64,000 bases of DNA from the NCBI GenBank assembly GCA_963709505.1, contig CAVPXC010000024.1, positions 1 through 64,000 of the forward strand, read 5' to 3'. This stretch comes from CAVPXC01 sp963709505. GTDB taxonomy: Bacteria; Chloroflexota; Anaerolineae; JAAEKA01. Below the pieces are notes generated by a model. It searched no databases, was not told where the DNA came from, and was given only the letters and a program-made list of their open reading frames with translations. The position numbers were made by a program, and so were the translations under genes. Below are positions 52,498 to 62,355 of this stretch, piece after piece. The stretch's first letter is position 1; the number at the start of each line of letters is the position of its first letter.

Positions 52498-55400
52498 ATG
52501 CCTCGTCCACTCTTCGACACACCCTACATTTTCGGCATCCACGAGCCAGGCGGTGAACAGCACATGCTCGAAGCAGGCAAACCAGGATGGATCATATTCA
52601 CCGAGAGCGTCGGCTCCGATCCGAGGGATACCACTGGAAAAGATTTTTCACAGTGGAGCGATAGGGGACTCGGGGTCCTTTGCCGAGTTAACAACGGATA
52701 CTATCCGGGCGGCACGATTCCGCACAGCAGTCGCTATGAGGATTTTGCGCGGCGCTGTGCCAACTACGCGGCTGCCAGCCGAGGCTGCAAGATCTGGATC
52801 ATCGGCAATGAGATGAACCATCCCGTCGAACGCCCCGGCGTTGACATCGACTGGGGACGAAGTGTGCGTGCCCAAGATCTTGTTTCGACTGGGAGATCGG
52901 TGCGGTGGCGCTTTAGTGCGTTGGAGGAGGGCACACGCTCGTCGCGCATGGCCATTCTAAACCAGGGCGAGACAATCACGCCGCAACTATACGCTCGCTG
53001 CTACAAGCTCTGCCGCGACGCGATCCGCAGCCGGCCTGGACACGAAAACGACCAGGTGCTGATCGGCTCGGTGGCGCCATGGAACAACCTCACCAAGTAC
53101 GACGGTAACCCTAACGGCGACTGGGTGCAGTATTTCGGCGACATTCTTAAGCTGATCGGCCCGCAGAACTGCGACGGCATCACGATACACGCCTACACCC
53201 ATTCTTCCAATCCAGCGGAGATCTACACCGATCAATTCATGAATCCGCCGTTCAACAAATACCAGTATAACTTTCGCACCTACCGCGATTTCATGAACGC
53301 CGTGCCGGCCAGCATGCGCCATCTGCCGGCATACCTTACAGAGACAGACCAGGATCAGCCGTGGAAGGACGAAAACAACGGTTGGGTGCAGCGAGCCTAT
53401 GGCGAGATTGACGCCTGGAACAAGCAGGCGGGTAATCAACAAATCCGCGCCCTGATCCTTTATCGCTGGCCCAATATCGACCGATGGGTGATCGAGGGCA
53501 AGAATGGCGTGGTCCAGGACTTCCGTACTGCCCTCCAGAACAACTATCAATGGCGGGACGCTCCCCCGCCGCCGCCGCCCAAGCCTGCGTTCACCGTCGG
53601 CCAAAAAGTGTATACCGCCGGCGAGGTCAACCTTCGGCAGACGCCAGGTGCTTCGGACAAGCCGCAGGCAGACGTCAAGCTCAAGATGGTAGCGGCGACC
53701 GAGTGCGCGGTCATCGACGGCCCGAAGACAGTCGACAATCTGGTCTGGTGGCAAGTGCGCTGCACCGTTGCCGGCCAGCAGTACGAAGGATGGGCCGCTC
53801 AAGCTACGTCCAGCGGTTCCGAGCTCCTCACAGCTAAAGCGCCGCCCCAACCCAAGCCTGAGCCTAAACCTGAACCCAAACCTGAACCCGTTATTCCTAA
53901 GCAGCAAATCAAGGTTGGCGACAAAGCCACAACGTTGGAGGTCACCAATCTGCGTCGTACCCCCGGCTACCAGAATAAGCCGGCCAATGACATCCTCTAT
54001 GAGATCCCGGCCAAATCGGAGGTTGTCATCGTCACCGGCCCAAGTGCAACCGATGGACTGGTCTGGTGGAGTGTCCGGTTCACGAGCAGCCAGGGCAACA
54101 CCTTCTCGGGCTGGGTCGCCGGCGCCAAGGCGTCAGGCACTCCCCTATTGGCCCCGCTCGAATTGAGCCAACCACCGGAACCGAAGCCCCCGGTTCCGCC
54201 GGAGCCAAAGCCACCCACGCCGCAACCGCCCAAACCGCCGGTTCCGCCGGAGCCCAAACCCCGTCCTTTCGCAGTAGGAGACAAGGCAATTGCGACGGGC
54301 GTCGTTGATATTCTTCGCTCACCCGCTGCCAAGGGCAACCCGGCAACCAACGTCATCTACCAGGCGCCAGCAAATGCCGAGCTTACCCTCGTCGAAGGGC
54401 CTGAGCAGGCGGACGGCCGCGTGTGGTGGCGTGTGCGTTATGTGAGCCAGTATGGCAACCCGTACACTGGCTGGTCGCCTCAGACCTCGGCTTCAGGCAA
54501 GGACTTGTTGCGGCCGCTCGTACAGCAGCCGACTCCACCGGCTCCGCCGCCAGAGCCCAAACCTAAGCCTCAACCGACACCTCCGCTGCCAGAGCCCAAA
54601 CCTGATCCTCAGCCGACACCTCCATCCGCCGCCTTTAAGCTCGGCGACAAGGCGATCACGGTTGAGATAGCAAATCTGCGACGCACGCCGGGTTTCCAAA
54701 ACAAGCCTGCGACCGACATACTCTATGAGATACCAGCTCAGTCACCGGTAACCATCGTCGCTGGCCCTCAGGCCGCCGACGGTCTGATCTGGTGGAACAT
54801 CCGGTTTACGAGCTCATTCGGCAATAGCTTCACCGGGTGGCTAGCACAAGCAAAGAGCTCTGGAACACCCCTGCTGGCGTCTGTACTGCCGCCCGGTCCC
54901 GAACCCCAGCCGGCAGGCAAATTCCGTCTGGGCCAGCTCGTCTACACAACTACGTTTGTCAACGTGCGTCAGTCTCCTGGTTATGTAAATAAGGATGCTG
55001 GCGATATCGTCGAAGAAGCGCCGTTGGGCACTCAGGCCACTATCCTTGGTGGACCGCAAAGCGCAGATGGTCTGACATGGTGGCAGGTGCGCTATGTGAA
55101 TAAGGAGAGTAATGCTATATCCGGCTGGATCGCCGAAGCGGATCCCAAGAGCCAGGCGTTGCTCTCCAAGACCAAGCCGGCGCAACCGAAGCTGCCAACC
55201 CCGACCTCCAGCAAGACCTTCCAGGTCGGTCATGAAGTGGTCAACGCCTTCACAGATGTTGTCAATATTCGACGCTCAGCCGGTTTCCAGGGCAAAGCGG
55301 CCGATGACGTGTTGGCCAAGCTTCCGCCCGGCGCGCAGATGACCCTCAGCGCCGGGCCGAAGAGCGCCGATGGCTTGACATGGTGGGAGATCACGGGCGC

Positions 55401-56016
55401 AGTCAATGGCCAAGACATCACTGGCTGGGTAGCTGAGGTCGGCACGAAGGGCAAGCGCCTGCTGATCCTCTCCCAATGGAAGGACAAGATCAAGCTCGGC
55501 AAGCCGTTTGAGGGCAATTGGAGAGTGACACAACTCTTCGCGGATCGGCCTGAGGTCTACAAAGTGTTTAGCTACGACGGCGTAGCCTTGCGCGGGCACA
55601 ACGGAGTCGATTTTGGTACGCCGACTGGCACTAACTTGCTGGCAACCGACGACGGTGAGGTCCTCCGAGCGGACTTCGACGCCAAAGGCTATGGCTACTA
55701 CGTCCTGCTCAAACACGCCTGGGGCGAGTCGGTCTATGGCCATATGAAGAGCGTAGGAGTCAAGGTTGGCGACCAGGTCAAGCGCGGTCAAGTGCTCGGC
55801 CCCTCGAACAATACAGGCAACAGCAGCGGCCCCCACCTGCACTTCGGCATCCGAATCAACCCATACAAACGCGGCGATGGCTGGGGCGGCCACTGCGACC
55901 CGGTGCCCTTCATGAACCCGGACGACCTGATCATTCCCGACAGCATCCGCAGCGTTCGCGCGAACCTGAGCCTGCCGGGGATGGCGCCGGATGAGTTGGG
56001 CAGGGAGAGGGTTTGA
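52498..56016 (+). CDS. GH-like / six SH3b / M23 peptidase multidomain protein
   Basis: 1172 residues. Residues 1-345 resemble a clan-A glycoside hydrolase barrel: WIIGNEMNHP (NE motif, acid/base) and YLTETDQDQP (nucleophile Glu). Then come six SH3b repeats of about 83 residues (each with VNLRxTPG and DGLxWW-type motifs), joined by Pro/Lys/Glu linkers. The end (about 1005-1150) is an M23 LytM-type endopeptidase with GHNGVDFGTP and GPHLHFGIR holding the zinc. It should bind and cut cell-wall glycan and peptide. No signal peptide is visible from the ATG at 52498, which has AAGGAGA 8 nt upstream, so its export route is unclear. Confidence 0.88.
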   Translation: MPRPLFDTPYIFGIHEPGGEQHMLEAGKPGWIIFTESVGSDPRDTTGKDFSQWSDRGLGVLCRVNNGYYPGGTIPHSSRYEDFARRCANYAAASRGCKIWIIGNEMNHPVERPGVDIDWGRSVRAQDLVSTGRSVRWRFSALEEGTRSSRMAILNQGETITPQLYARCYKLCRDAIRSRPGHENDQVLIGSVAPWNNLTKYDGNPNGDWVQYFGDILKLIGPQNCDGITIHAYTHSSNPAEIYTDQFMNPPFNKYQYNFRTYRDFMNAVPASMRHLPAYLTETDQDQPWKDENNGWVQRAYGEIDAWNKQAGNQQIRALILYRWPNIDRWVIEGKNGVVQDFRTALQNNYQWRDAPPPPPPKPAFTVGQKVYTAGEVNLRQTPGASDKPQADVKLKMVAATECAVIDGPKTVDNLVWWQVRCTVAGQQYEGWAAQATSSGSELLTAKAPPQPKPEPKPEPKPEPVIPKQQIKVGDKATTLEVTNLRRTPGYQNKPANDILYEIPAKSEVVIVTGPSATDGLVWWSVRFTSSQGNTFSGWVAGAKASGTPLLAPLELSQPPEPKPPVPPEPKPPTPQPPKPPVPPEPKPRPFAVGDKAIATGVVDILRSPAAKGNPATNVIYQAPANAELTLVEGPEQADGRVWWRVRYVSQYGNPYTGWSPQTSASGKDLLRPLVQQPTPPAPPPEPKPKPQPTPPLPEPKPDPQPTPPSAAFKLGDKAITVEIANLRRTPGFQNKPATDILYEIPAQSPVTIVAGPQAADGLIWWNIRFTSSFGNSFTGWLAQAKSSGTPLLASVLPPGPEPQPAGKFRLGQLVYTTTFVNVRQSPGYVNKDAGDIVEEAPLGTQATILGGPQSADGLTWWQVRYVNKESNAISGWIAEADPKSQALLSKTKPAQPKLPTPTSSKTFQVGHEVVNAFTDVVNIRRSAGFQGKAADDVLAKLPPGAQMTLSAGPKSADGLTWWEITGAVNGQDITGWVAEVGTKGKRLLILSQWKDKIKLGKPFEGNWRVTQLFADRPEVYKVFSYDGVALRGHNGVDFGTPTGTNLLATDDGEVLRADFDAKGYGYYVLLKHAWGESVYGHMKSVGVKVGDQVKRGQVLGPSNNTGNSSGPHLHFGIRINPYKRGDGWGGHCDPVPFMNPDDLIIPDSIRSVRANLSLPGMAPDELGRERV

Positions 56017-56105
56017 ACTGGCGGAGGTGTCAAGGAAAGGAGTACCAGGTCACAGAGTGTTACGAGGATGATGCAGGATCGCTTAATATGGGTGAAGTGA
56101 ATGAA

Positions 56106-56151
56106 AACAGACCGCCGCTGAAGGGCAAGCGCCCGGCAGCGGCGGTCTGTT
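56106..56151. terminator. Terminator between convergent genes
   Basis: A perfect 15-bp stem AACAGACCGCCGCTG (56106-56120 with 56137-56151) around a 16-nt loop that can itself pair (GGGC/GCCC). It lies between the SH3/M23 gene and alaX, which converge here. Confidence 0.8.
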
Positions 56152-56194
56152 CTTGGGACGGAGCCACATCATTTCAGCTTGTGGCAGCGCGAGG

Positions 56195-56914
56195 CTAGTC
56201 GATTGCGATGTAAATGCGCTTATTGATCGCGCCCTTGGATTTGTAGTCGGTCACACGGATGCGGCCTACCTCTCGGGTATTGGCGACGTGGGTTCCGCCA
56301 TCAGCCTGCAGGTCGAGGCCGACGATCTCAACCGTACGCACCTCAGGGATGCCCTCAGGCAACAGGTTGATCTTGGTACGGATCAGATCGGTGATCCGGA
56401 AGGCCTCTTCGCGCGGCAGGATTGTTACGTGAATGTCGCGTCCAGCGGCGATTTCGGCGTTGCACTTGGCCTCGATCTCGCCCACGAGTTCGGCGCGCAG
56501 GGTGGCGAACTCGAAGTCCATGCGTCCCTCCAGCGGGTCCATGTTGCCGCCGGTGACCTGGGCCCCATAATCACGCCAGACGACTCCGCACAGGATGTGT
56601 AGTGCGGTGTGCGTGCGCATCAGGGCATAGCGCCGCTGCCAGTCGATGCGACCAGCCACCTGCTGGCCTACGGGAGGCAAGGCTACGCTCGAATCCAAGA
56701 CGTGCCACAGATGCTCGCCGTCCCGCTTGAGCTTCGTGACGGCCAGGTCCTGGCCAGCGACCATCAACACGCCGGTATCACTGGGCTGGCCTCCGCCGCC
56801 GGGGTAAAAAGCGCTGACATCGAGCGCCACGGCGTGTTGTTCAGAGTCAGCGGCAACAACCAGAGCCAAGAACTCATTAAGGTAGCTGTCGGTTTGGTAG
56901 AGCAGGTCGGTCAT
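56195..56914 (-). CDS. AlaX-type alanyl-tRNA editing protein
   Basis: 239 residues of the AlaX group, stand-alone editing domains that remove Ser or Gly from tRNA-Ala. The start PGGGGQPSDTG, the zinc motif THTALHILCG (HxxxH) and LQADGGTHVANTREVG are present; the family's Cys of CGGTHV is Asp here, as in several AlaX-M proteins. The length fits AlaX-M/S. A short 5' gap separates it from ppk. Confidence 0.9.
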   Translation of the reverse strand: MTDLLYQTDSYLNEFLALVVAADSEQHAVALDVSAFYPGGGGQPSDTGVLMVAGQDLAVTKLKRDGEHLWHVLDSSVALPPVGQQVAGRIDWQRRYALMRTHTALHILCGVVWRDYGAQVTGGNMDPLEGRMDFEFATLRAELVGEIEAKCNAEIAAGRDIHVTILPREEAFRITDLIRTKINLLPEGIPEVRTVEIVGLDLQADGGTHVANTREVGRIRVTDYKSKGAINKRIYIAID

Positions 56915-57058
56915 CTACGATATCCTCTGGTTCATTCCACTATTCGAACAAGCTATTGAATGGTTTGGATGGATCTTAGCCATTTTGCCGCCCACGCAGC
57001 GTCCTCGCCCACCAAGGGCGGTGTGGGCGGTGCGGCGTAGTCGATGCTCAATGCGGTT

Positions 57059-59269
57059 TCATAACGCCAAGGCGCTGCGCTTATCCAACAATTGCTGTTG
57101 GCTATCTACCACCGGCGCGTCGGCGGCGCTCAGCCAGGCGTAGGTGCCGTCGGGCCGCAGATAGCGCGCCTTGACGTTGTCGGCCTGGTATGTGCCGAGG
57201 ATTTCGTCGCGCATGGTTTGCGCGATGGCAGGATCGAGGATGGGAAAGAGGACTTCAACTCGTCGGTCGAGGTTGCGTTCCATCAAGTCTGCGCTGCCCA
57301 GGTAGATCTCCTCGTTGCCCCCGTTGGCGAAATAGAACACCCGGCTGTGTTCGAGGAAGCGTCCCACAATGCTCGTCACCCGGATGGTCTCACTGACGCC
57401 TGGCACCCCTGGCCGCAAACAGCAGATGCCGCGGATCATCAAATCGATCTCGACCCCCGCCTGCGAAGCCTCGTAGAGTAGGCGCACCATCTGCGGGTCG
57501 GTCAACGCGTTCATCTTGAATACCAGCCGCGCCGGCCGGCCCGCCTTCTTGTGCACGACCTCGCGGCGAATGAGATTGGCGATCGAGTTGCGCAAGTTAA
57601 CCGGCGCCACCAGCAATTTGCGATAGTGCCGCTGCTTGGAGTAGCCAGTCAGATAGTTGAACAGCTCCGATACATCCGCACCGATCTCGGGCCGACAGGT
57701 GAAAAGACCCAGATCAGTGTAAACGCGCGAGGTGGATGCGTTGTAGTTGCCCGTACCCAGATGAACGTATCGCCGCAAACCATCCGGCTCCCGGCGTACC
57801 ACCAAGGCCACCTTTGAATGGGTCTTGAGCCCCAACAGCCCGTAGACAACGTGCACGCCAGCGGCCTCCAGCGCTCTGGCCCAGACGATGTTGTTCTCCT
57901 CGTCGAAGCGTGCTTTGAGCTCGACCAGAACCGCAACCTGTTTGTTGTTCTCACGAGCGCGCATCAGCGCCTCGACGACGGGTGAGTTGCTTCCAACACG
58001 ATAGAGAGTTTGTTTGATCGCCAGTACTTTGGGATCGTCGGCAGCGCGTTTGATAAAATCCACGACCGGCGCAAACGAGTCGTAGGGATGGTGCAGCAGG
58101 ATGTCGCCGCGCCGAATTGCCGAAAAGATACTTTCCTTACCGCTCACCAAGGCTGGCACATGTGGCACGAATGCACGATCCTTCAGGTCGTAGCGATCGA
58201 TCTCCATCAGGGCAATGAGCGTACTCATGCCCAGCGGCTCGTCGACCTCGTAGACATCCTGTGGAGCGACGCCCAAGTTCTGTATCAAGAGCCCCCGCAT
58301 GTGCAACGGCATCGAACGGTCAATCTCCAGGCGCACGACCGGACCAAAGCGCCGTTGCCTGATGCCCGCCTCGATGGTGCGCAACAGATCATCGGCCTCG
58401 TCCTCTTGGATCTCTATGTCGGCGTCGCGGGTGACCCGAAACGCGTACGCCTCGACGATTTCGGCGCCGGGATAGAGATAGGCCAGGTTGGCCGCCACGA
58501 TCTGCTCCATCCAGACAAAATCCTTTAGGGGCGCAGGCTCGGCTGGGTGGCCGCCCGGATCCCTGCCATTTGCTTGGGCGGCAGGAGCCTTCTTGGCTGA
58601 GATGGAGTTCACAGGGCCGGCAGCAGCCGGCAGTTCGACCAAACGCGACAGCGTGCTCGGCACCTTGATGCGGCCATAATGCACGGCGCCCTCAACGGGA
58701 TCGAGCAGCTTGACGGCCAAGTTGAGGCTCAGGTTGGAGATCTGCGGAAAGGGGTGCCCAGGATCGAACACGAGCGGCGTCAATACCGGGAACACCTCGC
58801 GCAGGAAGTACTCAGTAAGCCAGGTTCGTTCGGCCGCGTTCAAGTCGTCGTAGGAACGGATGCGGATGCCGGCTTTGCGCAGCTTGGGCTTCAAGTCCTT
58901 TTGCCAACACCCCAGGGCCTGCGTCACCATCGGCAAAAGACGCTCGCGGATCGCCGACAACTGTTCGGACGGGGTCATTCCATCCGGCGGCAGCTCCACT
59001 GTGCCGGCCAGCACTTGCTCCTTGAGACCAGAGACGCGGATCATGAAGAACTCATCGAGATTCGCGTGGAAAATCGCCAAAAACTTAACGCGCTCCAACA
59101 AAGGATGCAAATCGGGCCGAAGGGCCTCTTCGAGCACACGACGGTTGAACTCCAGCCAACTTAGATCGCGGTTGATATACAAGTAGGTCTCGTCGCGTGC
59201 GACCGCGGGAGGTGCGCTGCCTGTTGCGAGCTGCGCTTGAATCGTGCTGCTTTCGGATTTCGGCGTCAT
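57059..59269 (-). CDS. ppk1: Polyphosphate kinase 1
   Basis: 736 residues with the PPK1 domain order: N-terminal LSWLEFNRRVLEEAL, head domain, and two C-terminal catalytic domains with GLKTHSKVALVVRRE (phosphorylated His) and YVHLGTGNYNASTSRVYTDL. It reversibly transfers the ATP gamma-phosphate to polyphosphate. A 35-residue Ala/Pro/Gly-rich insertion (about residues 215-250, around KKAPAAQANGRDPGG) in the head domain is unusual. The ATG at 59269 has an AAGG site. Confidence 0.95.
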   Translation of the reverse strand: MTPKSESSTIQAQLATGSAPPAVARDETYLYINRDLSWLEFNRRVLEEALRPDLHPLLERVKFLAIFHANLDEFFMIRVSGLKEQVLAGTVELPPDGMTPSEQLSAIRERLLPMVTQALGCWQKDLKPKLRKAGIRIRSYDDLNAAERTWLTEYFLREVFPVLTPLVFDPGHPFPQISNLSLNLAVKLLDPVEGAVHYGRIKVPSTLSRLVELPAAAGPVNSISAKKAPAAQANGRDPGGHPAEPAPLKDFVWMEQIVAANLAYLYPGAEIVEAYAFRVTRDADIEIQEDEADDLLRTIEAGIRQRRFGPVVRLEIDRSMPLHMRGLLIQNLGVAPQDVYEVDEPLGMSTLIALMEIDRYDLKDRAFVPHVPALVSGKESIFSAIRRGDILLHHPYDSFAPVVDFIKRAADDPKVLAIKQTLYRVGSNSPVVEALMRARENNKQVAVLVELKARFDEENNIVWARALEAAGVHVVYGLLGLKTHSKVALVVRREPDGLRRYVHLGTGNYNASTSRVYTDLGLFTCRPEIGADVSELFNYLTGYSKQRHYRKLLVAPVNLRNSIANLIRREVVHKKAGRPARLVFKMNALTDPQMVRLLYEASQAGVEIDLMIRGICCLRPGVPGVSETIRVTSIVGRFLEHSRVFYFANGGNEEIYLGSADLMERNLDRRVEVLFPILDPAIAQTMRDEILGTYQADNVKARYLRPDGTYAWLSAADAPVVDSQQQLLDKRSALAL

Positions 59270-59357
59270 AGCAAGCCTTCCACTGCGAGTTTATGGTGAA
59301 GCTATTGTAACAGCACCGATGCAATTAGGCAAGAGACAAGTTTCGCACTAAGTGATT

Positions 59358-59774
59358 TTACCTGCGGGAGCGAGCAAGCAGCCACAAAGCCACGGCTGCA
59401 GCGGCCACATCCACAAGCCAATCGCGCACGTCAGGCGTGCGTCCAGGGACAAACGACTGATGCACCTCGTCGGAAAACGCATAGAGTGCGGCTACAACAA
59501 AGGCAATCGCCGCGGCACGACGTGACAACGCGGGAGTCGAGCGGAAGGCCAGCCACAATAGGCTGGCCAGAACAGCATACTCAGTAAAATGCCCGATCCA
59601 GAAGAGCAGGCCAATCCACCAAACTTCAATCGGCAGCACCAAGCGGGACTGGGCCGACAGGTAGAAAATCACGCCCATCCAAGCCAGCGCTAACAGCCAC
59701 CAGCGCTGGCGTCCCAGCCAGTCAATGAGACGCCCGCTGCCGTTGGACGTTGTTCGATCCGTCAAGTTGTTCAT
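59358..59774 (-). CDS. VanZ-like membrane protein
   Basis: 138 residues, four transmembrane helices, with the family's FYLSAQS near the first helix, HFTEYAVLASLLW in the second, and FSDEVHQSFVPGRTPDVRDW followed by LVDVAAA before the last. VanZ-like proteins are linked to teicoplanin resistance in one case, but most have no known role. Confidence 0.85.
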   Translation of the reverse strand: MNNLTDRTTSNGSGRLIDWLGRQRWWLLALAWMGVIFYLSAQSRLVLPIEVWWIGLLFWIGHFTEYAVLASLLWLAFRSTPALSRRAAAIAFVVAALYAFSDEVHQSFVPGRTPDVRDWLVDVAAAAVALWLLARSRR

Positions 59775-59804
59775 AGACGCCGATTATAATGCTTGTAGCA
59801 ACGT

Positions 59805-60989
59805 CTAGCAACCACAGGCCTGATAGGCGTTCAACGCGATCTCGGCGATCTTCGACCAGACGAATGCCTCGCGTATCTCACAAGCCGCCGCAGCTCCCAG
59901 ACGCGCACTAAGCTCAGGATTACACAGTAAACGCAGCACGGCGTACGCCAGTCCCCTATCGTCGCCCGGCATGGCAAGAAGCCCGGTCACGCCATTCCGC
60001 ACCAGCAAGCCGTACTCACCTACCGCCTGTGTTGCCACCGGCAAGCCCGCGCCCAGCAAATCCAGCAGACGCATGGGCGACTTGGCGCGATAAAGAGGCT
60101 CATCAGCAACCGGGAGCAAGGCCGCATCCATGGCCGCGAAAGTCCAGCTCGGCTGACCGATGGAACCCACCCTACAGTTACTATGCTATGCGAAACACCT
60201 GCGATTACAGCCGCAGCCATCAAACGATTGGTTTCGCCGCTCAGTCCAACACCCGCCACGACGAGCTGCAGCCTGCGGCTCTTCCGCCAATACAAGTTTC
60301 CACACGCGCAGCACATGCTCTGGCGTATGCTCGACAAAACGGGTATACAAGAGGACAATCTGCCCTCTCCCCCTTATCTGCGATTCCGGCTTGACCGCGA
60401 CGGGATCGACGCCGTTTGGAAGATAGTGTACGGCCAACTGACTAGAATCCGCTTTCAGCAAAGCGCCCGTGCGCAGTTCGCTCGCGTATCGAAACAGCCA
60501 GCGGCTGGCCGCTGTTACGACGTCCGCCCTGCGCAGACCCCAGCGCTCTTGCCAACGAAAAAAGCTTTGCCAGACCCGCGGGTAGCCCGCCACTTGGTTC
60601 CAGCCTGTCTCCCAATCGTCGGTATCCATCACCAGTGGAATTCGCCAACCCGGTTTGCGATCTAGTAGCCAAACCGCCAGACCTGCGGGGCCTTTCGGCT
60701 TGAAGCAATGCACCACATCGGGCCGCCAGGCCACGATCTTCTGCGCCAGCTTCTGGGCCAGCGCCAGCTGCTTGGGCAAATCGTGCCCAGACGGCAGCAC
60801 GAGATTCTCCACCTCCACACCCTGGTCGCACCAGGCCCAACCGCTGTGTTTCGGGCAGTCGTACGGCGGAATAAGCACTCGCACGCAGTGCCCCCGCGCC
60901 ACCAGCGCACGCGCCAACGGTAAGACCCGCCACCGGGTCGTTCCTCTTGGCCCCCCACCAGCGAACGGTGCCAGGAATAGAATGCGCAG
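59805..60989 (-). CDS. Glycosyltransferase (GT-B fold), two frameshifts
   Basis: About 394 residues after repair. The N-terminus reads LRILFLAPFAGGGPRGTTRW, then LARALVARGHCVRVLIPPYD, DVVHCFKPKGPAGLA, VMDTDDWETGW and LPNGVDPVAV; then, after a shift at about 60270, LQLVVAGVGLSGETNRLMAA and GWVP; then, after a second at about 60163, IGQPSWTFAAMDAALLPVAD, AKSPMRLLDLLGAGLPVA and GVTGLLAMPGD. These are GT4-type features of sugar transfer to lipids or glycans. The first codon seems to be CTG at 60989; no ATG lies in frame, so another indel at the start is possible. Confidence 0.75.
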
Positions 60990-61050
60990 TGCCTGCCCAC
61001 GAGCTACTCGACGTCATGTACTGCCTGGTTGGCTCATGGCCAAGGCCGTC

Positions 61051-62181
61051 CTACCGAGCGGAGCCCAGCGACAGGTTGGCTCCGCTTTGGCTGTCGAACA
61101 CCTGCACTTGAGCCGGATCAATGTGCAGCCGCAAACGATCACCCACGCGAAATGGCTCGTCTTGAGGCGCCTCAACGCTTAACGCAACATTGCCGGCCCG
61201 ACATGCAATGCGCTGGAGGCGCTGTAGCGGCAACGGCTCGATCCAGTCCACGGCAGCATCGATCGTGGACGGCTCGGCCTGTCCGCCTTCCGTCAGGGCC
61301 AGGGCCACGGCCATCGGCCGCACCCGCAACGTCAATCCCTGTCCCGGCTTGGAGCGCACCGCCACGGCGGGCTCGAGTGGCAAACTGAAGGCTGGGCAGA
61401 CAAAGTGGCTGTCCAGACATGCGCCGTCAACGAATTCGGTTCCGGGCTCAGCGATAAAGGCCGCCACACGCCGGTTGACCGGCCATGCCAGCAGGTTTCT
61501 GTAGGTGTCCACCTGCCAGACGTGCCCCTGATCCATGCATGCCACTCGATCACAAAGCGCTGAGGCCTCGATCTGGTCGTGAGTAACGTAGAGGGTTGTC
61601 ACCCGGAAACGAAGTAGCAGTCGTTTGAGCTGCATCCGCGCGTGTTGGCGCTGCACCGCATCCAGGTTCGAAAACGGTTCATCCATCAGAAAGATCTTGG
61701 GATCGCGTACCAGGCAGCGAGCGATCGCTACTTGCTGGCGTTGGCCAACCGACAGGTTCTTGGGCAGCCGCCCCAGCAACAGGTCGAAGTCCACCCCCAG
61801 GATCTCTGCCGCCTGCTTCACCTTTTCCGGCACCTCGGGCTCACGCTTGCGCAGCTTGAAGTAGAAGGCCAGGTTTTCCCGAACGTTCCAATGCGAGTAG
61901 AGGGCAAAGTCCTGGAAGACCATACCCACGCCCCGCTCGCGGGCTGGCACCTCGCGCTGATCTTGGCCATCATACAACACCTTGCCCGAGCTTGGCCTGA
62001 CCAGCCCCGCCGCGACGCGCAGCAACGTTGACTTGCCGCAACCCGTCGGGCCGATCACGCCCATGACCTCGCCGTTGCGCACCGATAATGTCACGTCGTT
62101 CAGCGCCTTGACCTCCATCGGTCGCCCGTGTTCGTAGCCCGGCAGCGTGACGGTAACGTTCTGCAATTGAATGAGGGTCAT
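61051..62181 (-). CDS. ABC transporter ATPase, MalK/UgpC type
   Basis: 376 residues: Walker A GPTGCGKST, Q-loop FQDFALYSHW, signature LSVGQRQQVAIARC, Walker B IFLMDEPFSNLD and switch His VTHDQ, followed by a C-terminal TOBE/OB regulatory part (about residues 240-370), as in carbohydrate importers. No permease or binding-protein gene is next to it, so its partners are elsewhere and it may serve several transporters. The start is the ATG at 62181; the longer frame consists of repeat DNA. Confidence 0.9.
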   Translation of the reverse strand: MTLIQLQNVTVTLPGYEHGRPMEVKALNDVTLSVRNGEVMGVIGPTGCGKSTLLRVAAGLVRPSSGKVLYDGQDQREVPARERGVGMVFQDFALYSHWNVRENLAFYFKLRKREPEVPEKVKQAAEILGVDFDLLLGRLPKNLSVGQRQQVAIARCLVRDPKIFLMDEPFSNLDAVQRQHARMQLKRLLLRFRVTTLYVTHDQIEASALCDRVACMDQGHVWQVDTYRNLLAWPVNRRVAAFIAEPGTEFVDGACLDSHFVCPAFSLPLEPAVAVRSKPGQGLTLRVRPMAVALALTEGGQAEPSTIDAAVDWIEPLPLQRLQRIACRAGNVALSVEAPQDEPFRVGDRLRLHIDPAQVQVFDSQSGANLSLGSAR

Positions 62182-62194
62182 ACCGTGTCTCCGG

Positions 62195-62348
62195 GATGAG
62201 TGCAGAGTGCGAAGTGCGGAGTGATGAGTGATGAGTGATGAGGAGTGCAGGATATCTGATACAACCGCACCCGTCACTCCGTACTCCGCACTCATCACTC
62301 ATCACTCATCACTCATCACTCCACTCACACTCCGCACTCCACACTTCA

Positions 62349-62355
<7 letters not shown>
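62195..62355. repeat. Word-type inverted repeat (GAGTGATGAGTGATGAGT)
   Basis: GTGCGGAGTGATGAGTGATG words lead in and CACTCATCACTCATCACTCA words lead out, with about 40 nt between arms. It fills the gap between glmS and the ABC ATPase and overlaps the glmS stop region. Confidence 0.8.
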
